From Rhodothermales bacterium (GTDB lineage: Bacteria; Bacteroidota; Rhodothermia; Rhodothermales; UBA10348), in the NCBI GenBank assembly GCA_028284865.1, contig JANQQV010000017.1:186001-250000 (forward strand): a stretch of DNA of 64,000 nt. The letters are read 5' to 3'. Both the position numbers and the translations under genes were made by a program. The notes beneath the pieces were generated by a model. The model did no database searches, was not told the origin of the DNA, and worked only from the letters and a program-made list of their open reading frames with translations. Below are positions 16,874 through 26,386 of the stretch, piece by piece; position 1 is the first letter of the stretch, and every line of letters begins with the position of its first letter.

Positions 16874-17443
16874 CTACTTGGAGAACTCGGCCTTCAGGTC
16901 ACTCCAGGATGGTTCGTTCCCCAACTCCTGATCAATCCAGGTCTGAAGGGCCCACAGCCCGTCGCTACCTTGTCGGAGCACCCACTGCAAGCGTCCTTGA
17001 ACTTGCGTCGGGACCTCGGTACGACGATGGTTGACCGTCAGGAGGTAGGTAGCATCCAGAACGAACTCATTCGCTCCCAGCAAGGTGAGGGACTGGTCGT
17101 TCAGCTGCAAAGCGTGGCCCGTGTTCAGGGAAGCGGCAGCCACCATGGCGGAGAAATACTGTTCTTCCTGAGCGCGTGTCCAGGACAGGAAAACGGATTC
17201 TCTAGCCTGGGCCGTTGCCGTCGGCTGGAATGAGAAATCATCCGCGAGAGAACGCCGGTAGTTCAACGTGTTCAGCTCCAGAACAGCTGTGCTGATGTTC
17301 TCGATGACCTGCTCGGGCGTGTCGGGCTGGATGAAGGAAGCGGAGTCCTCAAGCGGCTCCTCCGGCTCTCGTGTGGAGAACACCGAGCAGCCCGAGATCA
17401 GGGTCAGGACGGCCAGCGCAACGACGAGTACCAGACGGGTCAT
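16874..17443 (-). CDS. Hypothetical lipoprotein overlapping ispH
   Basis: A 189-residue protein with lipobox LISGC (C19) and an acidic linker after it. The region from about residue 38 (PEQVIENISTAVLELNTLNY) mirrors the start of the next lipoprotein's domain. Its start codon overlaps the ispH stop by 4 bases, so translation is probably coupled. No catalytic motif is visible; a small NTF2-like binding domain is the best structural guess. Confidence 0.78.
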   Translation of the reverse strand: MTRLVLVVALAVLTLISGCSVFSTREPEEPLEDSASFIQPDTPEQVIENISTAVLELNTLNYRRSLADDFSFQPTATAQARESVFLSWTRAQEEQYFSAMVAAASLNTGHALQLNDQSLTLLGANEFVLDATYLLTVNHRRTEVPTQVQGRLQWVLRQGSDGLWALQTWIDQELGNEPSWSDLKAEFSK

Positions 17444-18669
17444 GAAACCGGGTTGAACGGGGCCAGTGCTTCTTCAACGGTCAGCGGAGAGTCTTCCCAC
17501 GAACAAATGCGCTCCATCACCTGATCCAGCAACACATCGGGGCAAGAGGCGCCCGCAGTGAGGAGGACGTTGAGCGGACGGTGTTTAGGAAGCCAGTCTG
17601 TGGACGTGATCATCTCCTTCTGATGGAGATCAAAATGCGTGATCGCGTCCGGAGTCAGCAGGCCTTCAGGGCCCGTGACGAAGTAAGTGGGCATGACCTC
17701 TTCGCAAAGCTCGACCAAGTGGCTCGTATTTGACGAGTTGGTACCACCGACGATGATGGCGATGTCTGCCCCGTCATCAATCAGAGCGCGCGTAGCATTC
17801 TGATTCTCGTTCGTGGCGTAACACAGCGTGTCCGACGTATCGGCAAAATGCTGAATACCATCATCGCCGTATCGATCCATGAGGGCCTGCCGAACGAGAG
17901 CAGCGATCTCCGTCGTTTCGGTTGCCAGCATGGTAGTCTGGTTGACGACTCCCACGCGGACCAGGTCACGATCCGGGTCAAACCCTCCTGAATAGCGTCC
18001 TTTGAAGGTTTCGTAGAAGAAGTCACGATCCTTCTCACCGCGAATGACCGCCGTCAAGAGCCGCGTTTCGTCAAGATCCCTGACGACCACCGCAGGTGCC
18101 CCTGATTGAGCGTGGGAGAAGGTCGCCTGCGTCTCTTCGTGGTAGTGCTTCCCATGGATGACCACCGAGAAATCTTTCTTGGCAATCTGGGAGCTTCGCG
18201 TCCAGACTTTCTCCACGAACGGGCACGTGGTGTCGTAGGCCTCGACGTTGACGCCCAGCTCTCGCAGATGCGCTTCGATTTCCAGCGTCGTCCCGAAGGC
18301 CGGGATGATCACGATGTCATCCGGCGTCAACTCGTCGAATGGAATGAGCTGTTCGCCAGAGGTGGTGCGCAGAAATTTGATGCCGCGGGATTGCAGATCC
18401 TCATTCACATGTGGATTGTGGATCATCTCCGAGAGCAAGAACACACGACGTCCATTGGCTTCATCCAGCGCCTTGTAGGCGATCTCGATCGCATTCTCCA
18501 CCCCGTAGCAGAAGCCGAAATGCCGCGCCAGCTTGAATCGGACCGGACCGAAGTCCAGCACGGACGGCGACAAGTCTTTCTTGCGAGGATCCGCCAGCCG
18601 ACGGGCCTCCTTGACGCGGGAGACAACCGGGCTGCGATAGAACGTTGGTACGTCGAATTGACGAGCCAT
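17440..18669 (-). CDS. ispH: 4-hydroxy-3-methylbut-2-enyl diphosphate reductase
   Basis: IspH makes IPP and DMAPP in the last step of the MEP isoprenoid pathway using a [4Fe-4S] cluster. The three cluster cysteines are in HFGFCYGVENA (C54), TTCPFVEKV and TLCYATNENQ. At 409 residues it is longer than the E. coli enzyme and has an N-terminal extension of about 40 residues, as in the long cyanobacterial/plant-type form. Its product supplies the carotenoids and retinal used by the rhodopsin cassette at the left end of the window, although the two loci are separate. Confidence 0.95.
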   Translation of the reverse strand: MARQFDVPTFYRSPVVSRVKEARRLADPRKKDLSPSVLDFGPVRFKLARHFGFCYGVENAIEIAYKALDEANGRRVFLLSEMIHNPHVNEDLQSRGIKFLRTTSGEQLIPFDELTPDDIVIIPAFGTTLEIEAHLRELGVNVEAYDTTCPFVEKVWTRSSQIAKKDFSVVIHGKHYHEETQATFSHAQSGAPAVVVRDLDETRLLTAVIRGEKDRDFFYETFKGRYSGGFDPDRDLVRVGVVNQTTMLATETTEIAALVRQALMDRYGDDGIQHFADTSDTLCYATNENQNATRALIDDGADIAIIVGGTNSSNTSHLVELCEEVMPTYFVTGPEGLLTPDAITHFDLHQKEMITSTDWLPKHRPLNVLLTAGASCPDVLLDQVMERICSWEDSPLTVEEALAPFNPVS

Positions 18670-18815
18670 GGAATCGATGCTGATTGGGTGGGAGACTCCT
18701 ACTCGCGGTCAAGCACCCGGTTCGTCGCCGCAGGAATGTCCGTGAACGAGGCCGAACATGAACAGCGGACGCAGATGATTGACAGCCTTTCTTTGAATCA
18801 GCCCGATCGACCCCG

Positions 18816-19943
18816 TTACAGTCTGCGGTCGATCCTCGGCAGGATTTCGCGCTTGAACGACTCGAAACGATCTTCGAAGATGGCCTTCCGCGCTTCGCGC
18901 ATGAGCCAGAGATAGAAGGCCAGGTTCTGGAGCGATGCCAGTTGCATGCCCAGGATTTCTCCAGCAATGAACAGGTGCCGCGCATAGGATTTGGAGAACT
19001 CCTGGGATCCATACCGCTCAAGGCCCGGGTCAATAGGGGAGAAGTCTTCCTTCCATTTGGCATTCTTGATGTTGATCACTCCTTCGGTCGTGAAAAACAT
19101 ACCGTTGCGCCCGTTCCGGGTGGGCATGACGCAGTCGAACATGTCGATGCCCCGATGCACGTTCTCGATCAGGTTGGCCGGTGTCCCCACACCCATCAGG
19201 TAGCGCGGGCGATCCTTGGGCAGAAGTGGCGCCACAACGTCGACCATGGCGTACATCTGTTCGGCGGGCTCTCCGACGGAGAGCCCGCCGATGGCATAGC
19301 CCGGGAAGCCCAGGTCCATGAGTTGCCGCGCCGATCGACGGCGAATTTCTGGATACACAACGCCCTGGACGATGCCGAAAAGGGCCTGAGAGTGTCCATA
19401 AAGTCCTTCTGTGGCATCAAATCGCTTTTTGCAGCGCTCGGCCCAGCGAATCGTCATTTCGTTCGAATCCGACGCATAGGACTCGGTTGCATCACCCGGA
19501 GGACACTCATCGAGCACCATCATGATGTCGGATCCGATGCTGCGCTGGATGTCGACGACATTCTCGGGAGTGAATTGGTGATAGGATCCGTCGATGTGCG
19601 ACTGGAACCGGGCACCTTCTTCCGTCAATTTGCGCCGCTCAGACAGGGAGAAGACCTGATAGCCGCCGGAGTCGGTCAGAATCGGTCCTTCCCAGTTCAT
19701 GAACGGGTGAAGCCCACCAGCCTTCTCAAGGACATCAGTACCCGGCCGGAGGTAAAGATGGTAGGTGTTGCCCAGGATGATGTCAGCCTGGATGTCCGCA
19801 ATGAGCTCCCGCGGCCAGACGGCCTTCACTGACCCCACCGTGCCTACGGGCATGAAGATGGGCGTCTCGATTTCGCCGTGATCCGTGATGATCCGCCCGG
19901 CTCGCGCGCCGGATGGATCCGTGTGCTCAAGAATGAACTCCAT
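18816..19943 (-). CDS. tgt: tRNA-guanine transglycosylase
   Basis: A 375-residue Tgt that exchanges G34 for a queuosine precursor in GUN-anticodon tRNAs. The catalytic aspartate is in ILTDSGGYQVFSL (D91), the GGLSVGEP and DCVMPTRNGRNG motifs are intact, and the histidine in SYARHLF is kept. The CxCxxC zinc ligands normally about 25 residues before that histidine are absent; the segment reads DPGLERYGSQEF, as I recall for Bacteroidota homologues. The ATG at 19943 is preferred because AGGGG lies upstream of it and the protein start matches the family. Confidence 0.95.
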   Translation of the reverse strand: MEFILEHTDPSGARAGRIITDHGEIETPIFMPVGTVGSVKAVWPRELIADIQADIILGNTYHLYLRPGTDVLEKAGGLHPFMNWEGPILTDSGGYQVFSLSERRKLTEEGARFQSHIDGSYHQFTPENVVDIQRSIGSDIMMVLDECPPGDATESYASDSNEMTIRWAERCKKRFDATEGLYGHSQALFGIVQGVVYPEIRRRSARQLMDLGFPGYAIGGLSVGEPAEQMYAMVDVVAPLLPKDRPRYLMGVGTPANLIENVHRGIDMFDCVMPTRNGRNGMFFTTEGVINIKNAKWKEDFSPIDPGLERYGSQEFSKSYARHLFIAGEILGMQLASLQNLAFYLWLMREARKAIFEDRFESFKREILPRIDRRL

Positions 19944-19953
19944 GATTTCGCCC

Positions 19954-21054
19954 CTACGGTTCCTGCTGCTCATCCAGCTCTTGGTCGCCTCCCGTGCCGA
20001 GTGAATCGACCTGGGATTGCAGCCGTCGCTGCAGCGCCTCCAATTCCTGCTCCCACTGCAAGAGCTCGCGCTCGCGCTCCGTGATTTGTCGGAATGACTC
20101 TGTGATAGCCCGTTCGCGCACCTCAAACGGTGCCGCTTCGATGCTTCCCCGCTCCTCGAAATAGCGTCTGAACAGCCAGTTGTGCTTGGCCGCTTCCATC
20201 AGCTCGGCCATCCGGAAAGCACCCATTTCACCCCAGAACGCTGCATTCTCGGCAGACTGGGAAACGGCTCGTAGGTCGCCGGCGATCTCTTTGAGCGAAT
20301 CCGCCGAAGCCAGCAATTGGTCGTACATCGAAGGATCGTTCAGGAAGCGGGCGAGGGTGCCGTTGCCTGAGTCCGCCTTCGCCAGAATCCGTTCGACACC
20401 ACGCGTGGCTTCCGTGGCCAGATCGATCACGATCTCGGCGTTCGCCTGGGCCGATGTGGCCAGGCTGTTGAGAATGGTCTGCGACTCATCCATTGTCTCC
20501 ACGATCTCGACATAGAGCGTAGAGTCGTACACGATGCGTCCCAGCGTGCCTTCGCCTTGCTGGATGTCCAGCAGAATGGACTCAAAAGTGAGCGCTGCCT
20601 GCTCAAAGGTCAGCACCGATGAGAGCGCACGGTCCGTGATCTCGAACAGGTCGAAGGGATCCTCGCCCGGAATGAAGTCGCCGGGTTCAGCCGGTTCGGC
20701 AATATCAACCGGGTTGACGAGCACAATGATCTGCTCACCGACAAGGCCATCGCTTTTGATGTTCGCATTCGTGTTCTGCCGAATCAGATGTGAAGCCCGG
20801 TTCGAGATCGACATCGTCACTACGATCTGTTCGCCCGGTGCCGTCGGCAGTTGCACCGCTTCAACGCGGCCTACATTGATGCCCTGAAATTGAACAGGTG
20901 CTCCATTCTGTAACCCCGCGACCTGATTGAAGCGTGAGTTCACCTCGAATGTGTCGCTGAACAGGAATGTCCGATCTCCAATGAGGAAGAGCGCCACCAT
21001 GAACAGGATCGACGCAGACGCAATCAGGACACCAAGTCGGGCAGAGCGATTCAT
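19954..21054 (-). CDS. mlaD: MlaD/MCE family lipid-transport substrate-binding protein
   Basis: A 366-residue protein with one N-terminal membrane helix (about 8-27) and an MCE domain (about 35-115) containing VAGLQNGAPVQFQGINVGRV. A long helical region and a C-terminal coiled coil (about 315-355, rich in E, Q, R, L) follow. MCE proteins form periplasmic hexamers that shuttle phospholipids between membranes. It lies downstream of the matching ATPase and permease genes and 10 bases before tgt. Confidence 0.9.
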   Translation of the reverse strand: MNRSARLGVLIASASILFMVALFLIGDRTFLFSDTFEVNSRFNQVAGLQNGAPVQFQGINVGRVEAVQLPTAPGEQIVVTMSISNRASHLIRQNTNANIKSDGLVGEQIIVLVNPVDIAEPAEPGDFIPGEDPFDLFEITDRALSSVLTFEQAALTFESILLDIQQGEGTLGRIVYDSTLYVEIVETMDESQTILNSLATSAQANAEIVIDLATEATRGVERILAKADSGNGTLARFLNDPSMYDQLLASADSLKEIAGDLRAVSQSAENAAFWGEMGAFRMAELMEAAKHNWLFRRYFEERGSIEAAPFEVRERAITESFRQITERERELLQWEQELEALQRRLQSQVDSLGTGGDQELDEQQEP

Positions 21055-21196
21055 GCGAATGATGGATGGCGGTGAAAGGGGGGCGTCGTCGGGCTGATTC
21101 CTTTCCAGGTCGTCGCCCGGGACTCAAAATAGGGGCTGAGGATTGATTTAGCGGGCCTCGAATGGTGGGCAGATGGATGGCGATCCATGATCATGG

Positions 21197-21940
21197 TCAA
21201 ACCTCCAGCGAGCCGAAAAACTCTTTCAGGGCTGGGTCGTCATGGCGACTCAGTTCGTCCAGCGATCCGTTGGTCAGAATCTGGCCCTTGTACAGGAAAT
21301 GGACGTCGTCGGCGATGATCTCGGCGCACAGCAGGTCATGCGTGATGGCGACGCTCGTCACGCCTCGCTCCTCGCGCAATCGTACAATCAGCTCACTGAC
21401 GCTGCGAACAGAGACGGGGTCCAGGCCCGTGGTGGGCTCATCATAGAGCATGATGTCAGGTCCCAGGACGAGAGCACGAGCCAACGCAATGCGCTTCTTT
21501 TGACCGCCCGAAAGCTCTGCAGGCAGATGATCGCGTTTGTCCGGCAATCCTACCCAAGACAGGTATTCCATGATGCGATCATCGCGCTCGGACAAGGAAA
21601 GCTCGGTGTGCCGCTCCAGGAAGAACTCCATGTTCTCGAAGACGCTCATCGAGTCGAACAAGGCACCCGACTGGAAGAGATACCCGATGGACAGACGCAC
21701 ATCATCCAGTTCATCACCGGAGAGTTCGTCGACACGCTGATCCTTGACCCAGACCTCGCCGGCGTCAGGGCGAAGCAATCCGACGATGTGTTTGATCAAT
21801 ACACTCTTACCGGAGCCCGACCCGCCCATGATGACCGACGACTCACCCTTTTCCACGTCGAGGTTGATTCCCCGGAGCACATCAAGGCTCCCGAATGATT
21901 TGCGGACATCGCGCAGCGATATGACGGTTGGTGCGCTCAC
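21197..21940 (-). CDS. mlaF: MlaF-type ABC transporter ATPase
   Basis: A 247-residue ATPase: Walker A GGSGSGKS (about 39-46), Q-loop LFQSGALFDS, signature LSGGQKKR, Walker B IMLYDEP and switch histidine in AITHD. The FQSGALFDSMSV segment is typical of the Mla/Ttg2A subfamily that drives retrograde or anterograde phospholipid transport. It overlaps the permease gene by 4 bases and precedes the MCE gene. Confidence 0.93.
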   Translation of the reverse strand: MSAPTVISLRDVRKSFGSLDVLRGINLDVEKGESSVIMGGSGSGKSVLIKHIVGLLRPDAGEVWVKDQRVDELSGDELDDVRLSIGYLFQSGALFDSMSVFENMEFFLERHTELSLSERDDRIMEYLSWVGLPDKRDHLPAELSGGQKKRIALARALVLGPDIMLYDEPTTGLDPVSVRSVSELIVRLREERGVTSVAITHDLLCAEIIADDVHFLYKGQILTNGSLDELSRHDDPALKEFFGSLEV

Positions 21941-22713
21941 GTACCGACATCACCGAAGATCATGAGCGAAAGGCGGACGATGATCACGTCCGTGAGCAGG
22001 ATCAGCAACGATGCGCCGACCACAGCCCGCATCGCGGCCTGACCGACTTCGCGCGTTCCGCCGCGGACATTGAAGCCGAGGTAGCAACTGACCATTCCGA
22101 CGATGAATCCGAACACGGAAGTCTTCCCCGTATCGACCACGACATCGCTGAATCGGATTGATTCAAAGGCAGTCGAGAGGAAGATCCGGTAATCCATGCC
22201 TGAAGCCAGATACGACTCGATATACCCACCGAAGAGTGCTACGGCGTCCGTCCACAACGTCAGGATGGGAAACATGATGATGCAGGCAAGGGTGCGGGTG
22301 ATGATCAGGAAGTGGAATGGCTTAAGCGCAGCCACTTCGAGGGCATCAATCTGCTCGGTGACCCGCATGGAGCCGATTTCTGCAGCCATGCCGGCGCCGA
22401 GGCGGCCGGCCAGGACCAACGACGTGATGACCGGGCCGATTTCCTTGATGACGGAAAGGGCCAGCATGGACGGGAGGACCGCCTCGGCGCCGAAACGGAC
22501 CAATGTCCCGCGACTCTGCATGGCCAGCACGATACCGATGGCGAGGCCGGTGATGCTGGTCAGCAAAAAGCTCTTCGACCCCACCTCATCCATTTGCCGC
22601 AGCAGCTCCTTGAACTCGTATGGCGGTCGCCAGACGCGCAGGAAAAAGCGCCCCATGTATCGACACAGTTCTCCGAAGTCGGAGAAAAAGTCAGATACCG
22701 GTGAGTTGGCCAT
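21937..22713 (-). CDS. mlaE: MlaE-type ABC transporter permease
   Basis: A 258-residue integral membrane permease of the MlaE family. The family motif VLAGRLGAGMAAEIGSMRVT followed by EQIDALEV is present (about 100-126), and five or so hydrophobic segments follow the expected pattern. It partners the downstream ATPase (4-base overlap) and MCE protein in phospholipid traffic between inner and outer membranes. MlaB and MlaC homologues are not seen here. Confidence 0.93.
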   Translation of the reverse strand: MANSPVSDFFSDFGELCRYMGRFFLRVWRPPYEFKELLRQMDEVGSKSFLLTSITGLAIGIVLAMQSRGTLVRFGAEAVLPSMLALSVIKEIGPVITSLVLAGRLGAGMAAEIGSMRVTEQIDALEVAALKPFHFLIITRTLACIIMFPILTLWTDAVALFGGYIESYLASGMDYRIFLSTAFESIRFSDVVVDTGKTSVFGFIVGMVSCYLGFNVRGGTREVGQAAMRAVVGASLLILLTDVIIVRLSLMIFGDVGT

Positions 22714-22727
22714 GGCGGTACCGCGGA

Positions 22728-23855
22728 TCAGGAATCGTGATTGTTCGGTGCGAGGGACGCTGCGGATTCCTCTTCGACATGGGAGTCTGCGTCGGCAGCT
22801 GTCGAGCCCGCTGCATCCGAAGCTGCGTCACTTCCTCTGTCTGATCCGTGATCCAGATCGCCTGAACGACTCGCGTCCACATAGTCCTTGAAGAGCGGCT
22901 CTTCCGAATCATCTGACAAACCGGCCTGGGTGGGCAGGTAGGGTTCCATGATCTCGGGCTTGCGGTGCTTGCGCTCATGAAGGAGTGTCACGATAGCACC
23001 CATGGTGAGGATCAGTCCAGAGAAGTAGGCCCAGAAAACGATGACAATCACCAAAAGGAACGTGTCGCCCAGGGCTGCCAGCGCACTCTGCTCGAAGTTG
23101 GCGTAGTTACCAGCATAAATGGAGAAAGCGATCTTGCCTGCTTCCCAAAGGAAAGCCGTGAACACGGCGCCGGTAAGGGCGCTTCTCCACGGCGGTTTGG
23201 GCATCGGGATCAACCAGATGAGCTGGAAGAACATGACGATACTGAGCAGGAAGGGCAGGAGGACTCCGAAACTGTCGAGCGCCGTGTGCCAACCCTGCTC
23301 CAACCAGGCATAGTCGATCCCGAATGAACGCATCCATTCAATGGCGTCCTCGTCGAGCGTTTTCTGGGCGATCGAGATGAAGGTCGAAGCGGCAAAAAAG
23401 GCTCCAACTTGCAGGGCCATACGCAGGTCGAACAGATAGCCCCGCAGCAGACCGCGTTGCTCATGCCATTCCTCCTGGAATACGTTGGCCAGGACAATCC
23501 GCAGCGTGGTGAACAGCGTGATGGCCGTAACGGCGAGGGCCCCGGCACCAATCAATGTCAGCGTACCACTGGCAGATTGAAGCTGAGAAAGGAATACGAT
23601 GATCTGATCGGACTGGTAGGCGGGAAGGAAGTCCCTGATCAGACTCACAACACTGGCAAACGGACGATCAAGACGCAGGATGGAAGCAGCCAGACCGGTG
23701 GCCAGGACGACGATCGGAACGACCGTGATCAACACCTTGAAGGCAATGGCCTGCGCCCACAGGAAGACCTGACGAGAGTACAATTCATCGGCCAGACCGC
23801 GTAGGTAGTATCGCGGATAGGCGACGAGGCGTGTGATGGTTGCCTTCAGCTCCAT
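22728..23855 (-). CDS. yihY: YihY/BrkB family inner membrane protein
   Basis: A 375-residue protein with about six membrane helices between residues 25 and 275 and conserved stretches IAFKVLITVVPIV and FWAYFSGLILTMGA. Earlier literature called the family ribonuclease BN or virulence factor BrkB, but it is a membrane protein of uncertain role. The last 70 residues are acidic and low-complexity (D, S, A rich). It sits between clpX and the Mla-type genes, all on one strand with short gaps. Confidence 0.9.
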   Translation of the reverse strand: MELKATITRLVAYPRYYLRGLADELYSRQVFLWAQAIAFKVLITVVPIVVLATGLAASILRLDRPFASVVSLIRDFLPAYQSDQIIVFLSQLQSASGTLTLIGAGALAVTAITLFTTLRIVLANVFQEEWHEQRGLLRGYLFDLRMALQVGAFFAASTFISIAQKTLDEDAIEWMRSFGIDYAWLEQGWHTALDSFGVLLPFLLSIVMFFQLIWLIPMPKPPWRSALTGAVFTAFLWEAGKIAFSIYAGNYANFEQSALAALGDTFLLVIVIVFWAYFSGLILTMGAIVTLLHERKHRKPEIMEPYLPTQAGLSDDSEEPLFKDYVDASRSGDLDHGSDRGSDAASDAAGSTAADADSHVEEESAASLAPNNHDS

Positions 23856-23899
23856 GGACCGAACTTAGCTCGCGTCCAGGTTGGATGAAAGCCGGTTGG

Positions 23900-25171
23900 T
23901 CAGGCGGTCGCCTTGTTGGCCTCGAAAGTCGGCTCGGCCTTGGAGTCCACCGTTTCACGCGTGATGATGCAGCGAGCGACGTTGGACTTGGAGTGGATGT
24001 CGTACATGATGTCGAGCATCGTGTCTTCCAGGACAGATCGCAAGCCGCGTGCACCGGTGTTCAGTGCCTTGGCTTTGGCCACGATGGCTTCGATAGCACC
24101 ATCGTCGAAGTGCAGCTCGACCCCATCCATTGCGAACAGCTTCTTGTACTGCTTCAGGAGGGCATTCTTCGGCTCGCGAAGGATGCTGCGCATGGCTTCT
24201 TCGGACAGGTTGTCCAAAGCGGAGATCACGGGCAGACGACCGACCAACTCCGGGATCAATCCAAAACGGAGCAGATCGTCGGGTTCGACATGGCGGAAGA
24301 TCTCCGGATCGAACTTGTCGATCTTTTCGCTCGAATCGGCGGTGAAGCCAATCGCGTTCTTCGAAATACGACGTGCGATCACCTCGTTCAGGCCATCAAA
24401 GGCACCGCCGCAGATGAACAGGATGTTCGACGTGTCGATGTTGATCAGGCTTTGTTCGGGGTGCTTGCGACCGCCTTTTGGAGGAACGCCAGCTACCGTG
24501 CCTTCAAGGATCTTGAGGAGAGCCTGCTGGACGCCTTCGCCGGATACATCACGGGTGATGGATGCGTTGTCCGCCTTTCGGGCCACCTTGTCCACTTCAT
24601 CGATGTAGATGATGCCGCGTTCGGCACGCTCCACATTGAAGTCGGCTGCGTGCAGAAGATGGGCCAAGATGGATTCGACGTCTTCACCGACATAACCGGC
24701 TTCGGTCAGTGCCGTGGCATCGGAAATCGAGAAGGGGACATCGAGTACGCGAGCCAGCGTGCGGGCCAGCAAGGTTTTTCCGGTACCGGTGGGACCAAGC
24801 AGCAGAATGTTTGACTTCTCGAGCTCTACCTCGTGGTAGTCGCTGAAGTACTCGGCTGAATCGATCCGTTTGTAGTGGTTGTATACAGCGACAGAAAGGG
24901 CCTTCTTGGCCGCGTCCTGACCGACGACGTATTCGTCTAGGGCGGACTTGATTTCTGAAGGGGAGAGGCGTTCCTGTGACGGGCTGCTGCTGCGGCGAGG
25001 AGCTGCAGCTGGAGCGGGAGTCGTTGCATCGCTCCGGACAATGCCCGAGGCGTCATTGATGCAACGGTCACAGATGTAGACCTCCGGTCCAGCCACCATG
25101 GACGTTACCTCATGGGCAGTCCGTCCACAGAAAGAACACCGGATTACATCATCTTCGCGCATATTGCTCAT
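23900..25171 (-). CDS. clpX: ATP-dependent Clp protease ATP-binding subunit ClpX
   Basis: A 423-residue unfoldase with the N-terminal zinc-binding domain (C12, C15, C34, C37), an alanine/proline-rich linker, Walker A GPTGTGKT (126-133), the pore loop GYVGED, Walker [10 protein letters not shown] and an IGF loop (AIGFTAD) that docks on ClpP. It feeds substrates to ClpP or acts alone as an unfoldase. clpP is not adjacent, unlike in many bacteria. It is the first gene of a long minus-strand run and is divergent from the RNA methyltransferase gene. Confidence 0.97.
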   Translation of the reverse strand: MSNMREDDVIRCSFCGRTAHEVTSMVAGPEVYICDRCINDASGIVRSDATTPAPAAAPRRSSSPSQERLSPSEIKSALDEYVVGQDAAKKALSVAVYNHYKRIDSAEYFSDYHEVELEKSNILLLGPTGTGKTLLARTLARVLDVPFSISDATALTEAGYVGEDVESILAHLLHAADFNVERAERGIIYIDEVDKVARKADNASITRDVSGEGVQQALLKILEGTVAGVPPKGGRKHPEQSLINIDTSNILFICGGAFDGLNEVIARRISKNAIGFTADSSEKIDKFDPEIFRHVEPDDLLRFGLIPELVGRLPVISALDNLSEEAMRSILREPKNALLKQYKKLFAMDGVELHFDDGAIEAIVAKAKALNTGARGLRSVLEDTMLDIMYDIHSKSNVARCIITRETVDSKAEPTFEANKATA

Positions 25172-25363
25172 GATGAATAGTCGCCTCGATCAGTATACGT
25201 TCATTTTGCACGAGACGGGCCGTTTGCGAAGGCCGCGTCATGGTACATATATCGCACCGTTTGTACAATCCCTTAAATCGCCGGAAAGGCCTTTCTGAGG
25301 CGAACAGACCCCTTCCCGGGATTTTCTCCTGCCCTTCAACCCACGAGCCCCCTTCAGTTTCCC

Positions 25364-26383
25364 ATGCGGGCCATTCCCACTGATTTCCCGGAGCGGTTTC
25401 TGGAGCGCTACACGCGCTTGTTCGGGGCTCGTACGATGGATCGAATCATGGACGGATTCGAAGCTTCCCGACAGACTTGGTTCAGGACGAATCCTCTCAA
25501 GGAATCACGCGACCTGGATGACGTGATCGAGGAGCTGTCATCGAATGGAGTCGAAGCGCATCCAGCAGTGGATTGGAGCGATGCTGGGTGCGTGGCCAGG
25601 GAAGATCGGAATGCTCTCCTTGCGTCCTCGGTGGTGGAGGAGGGCCGGATCTACGTCCAGGGATTCGCCAGTCAATTACCGGTGCGCGTTCTGGAGCCCG
25701 AAGCGGAGGATACATTGCTTGATCTGGCGGCGGCGCCAGGGTCCAAAACCATCCAGTTGGCAGGTGTTGTCCCGACTGCTGACATCGCCGCTGTTGAGAT
25801 CGTCCGCAAACGCATGTTTCGACTGAAGGACAACTTGCAGCGTCACGGCGTTTCGAATGTCCGGGTCTTTCATCAGGACGGGACAAAGGTGTGGCGATAT
25901 CGGCCTGAGCACTTCGATCGGATTCTCCTGGATGCTCCGTGCTCAAGTGAAGGTCGTTTTCAGCTTGATGACCCGGACAGCTATGGGTTCTGGTCACCCG
26001 GGAAGACCAAAGAGATGGTGCGTCGACAACGCCGCCTGCTGTTCTCGGCTGTTCACGCGCTCAAACCGGGGGGCACATTGGTGTACTCGACATGCTCCTT
26101 GGCTCCCGAGGAGAACGAGGGTGTCGTCAACCACGCCCTGGAGACGTTTGGGGACTGTCTGGATATCGAACCAATCGCGTTCGAGGCTCCGGAGCGCCTC
26201 GATGCCATGGAGGATTGGGGAAAGGGAGCGATGGATCCACGAGTTGGCCTGAGTTGCCGTCTGCTTCCTTCTGAGAGGATGGAAGGCTTCTTTGTGGCAC
26301 GATTTCGCAAGACAGCTACGTCTTCGCCCCCGTTGAACCCACATGGTAAGAGCGGCAATCGAGGCAAAGGTCGGAAGCGCTGA
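25364..26383 (+). CDS. RsmB/NOP family RNA 5-methylcytosine methyltransferase
   Basis: A 339-residue SAM-dependent enzyme. SAM-binding motif I is LDLAAAPGSKT; motif IV is LDAPCSSEG and motif VI is VYSTCSLAPEENE, giving the two cysteines used in m5C chemistry. It lacks a clear N-terminal NusB-like domain, so RsmB itself is less likely than an RsmF/NSUN-type rRNA or tRNA enzyme. The C-terminus is basic (GNRGKGRKR), fitting RNA binding. Exact target unknown. Confidence 0.9.
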   Translation: MRAIPTDFPERFLERYTRLFGARTMDRIMDGFEASRQTWFRTNPLKESRDLDDVIEELSSNGVEAHPAVDWSDAGCVAREDRNALLASSVVEEGRIYVQGFASQLPVRVLEPEAEDTLLDLAAAPGSKTIQLAGVVPTADIAAVEIVRKRMFRLKDNLQRHGVSNVRVFHQDGTKVWRYRPEHFDRILLDAPCSSEGRFQLDDPDSYGFWSPGKTKEMVRRQRRLLFSAVHALKPGGTLVYSTCSLAPEENEGVVNHALETFGDCLDIEPIAFEAPERLDAMEDWGKGAMDPRVGLSCRLLPSERMEGFFVARFRKTATSSPPLNPHGKSGNRGKGRKR

Positions 26384-26386
26384 CGA

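Noticed and set aside
19261-19291. Perfect 14-bp palindrome in tgt as an inserted repeat
   Set aside because: It encodes the conserved GGLSVGEPA motif of Tgt, so the residues predate any insertion; codon choice can explain it.
18942-19832. 296-residue plus-strand frame opposite tgt
   Set aside because: Antisense shadow of a well-conserved gene, with no recognisable motif of its own.
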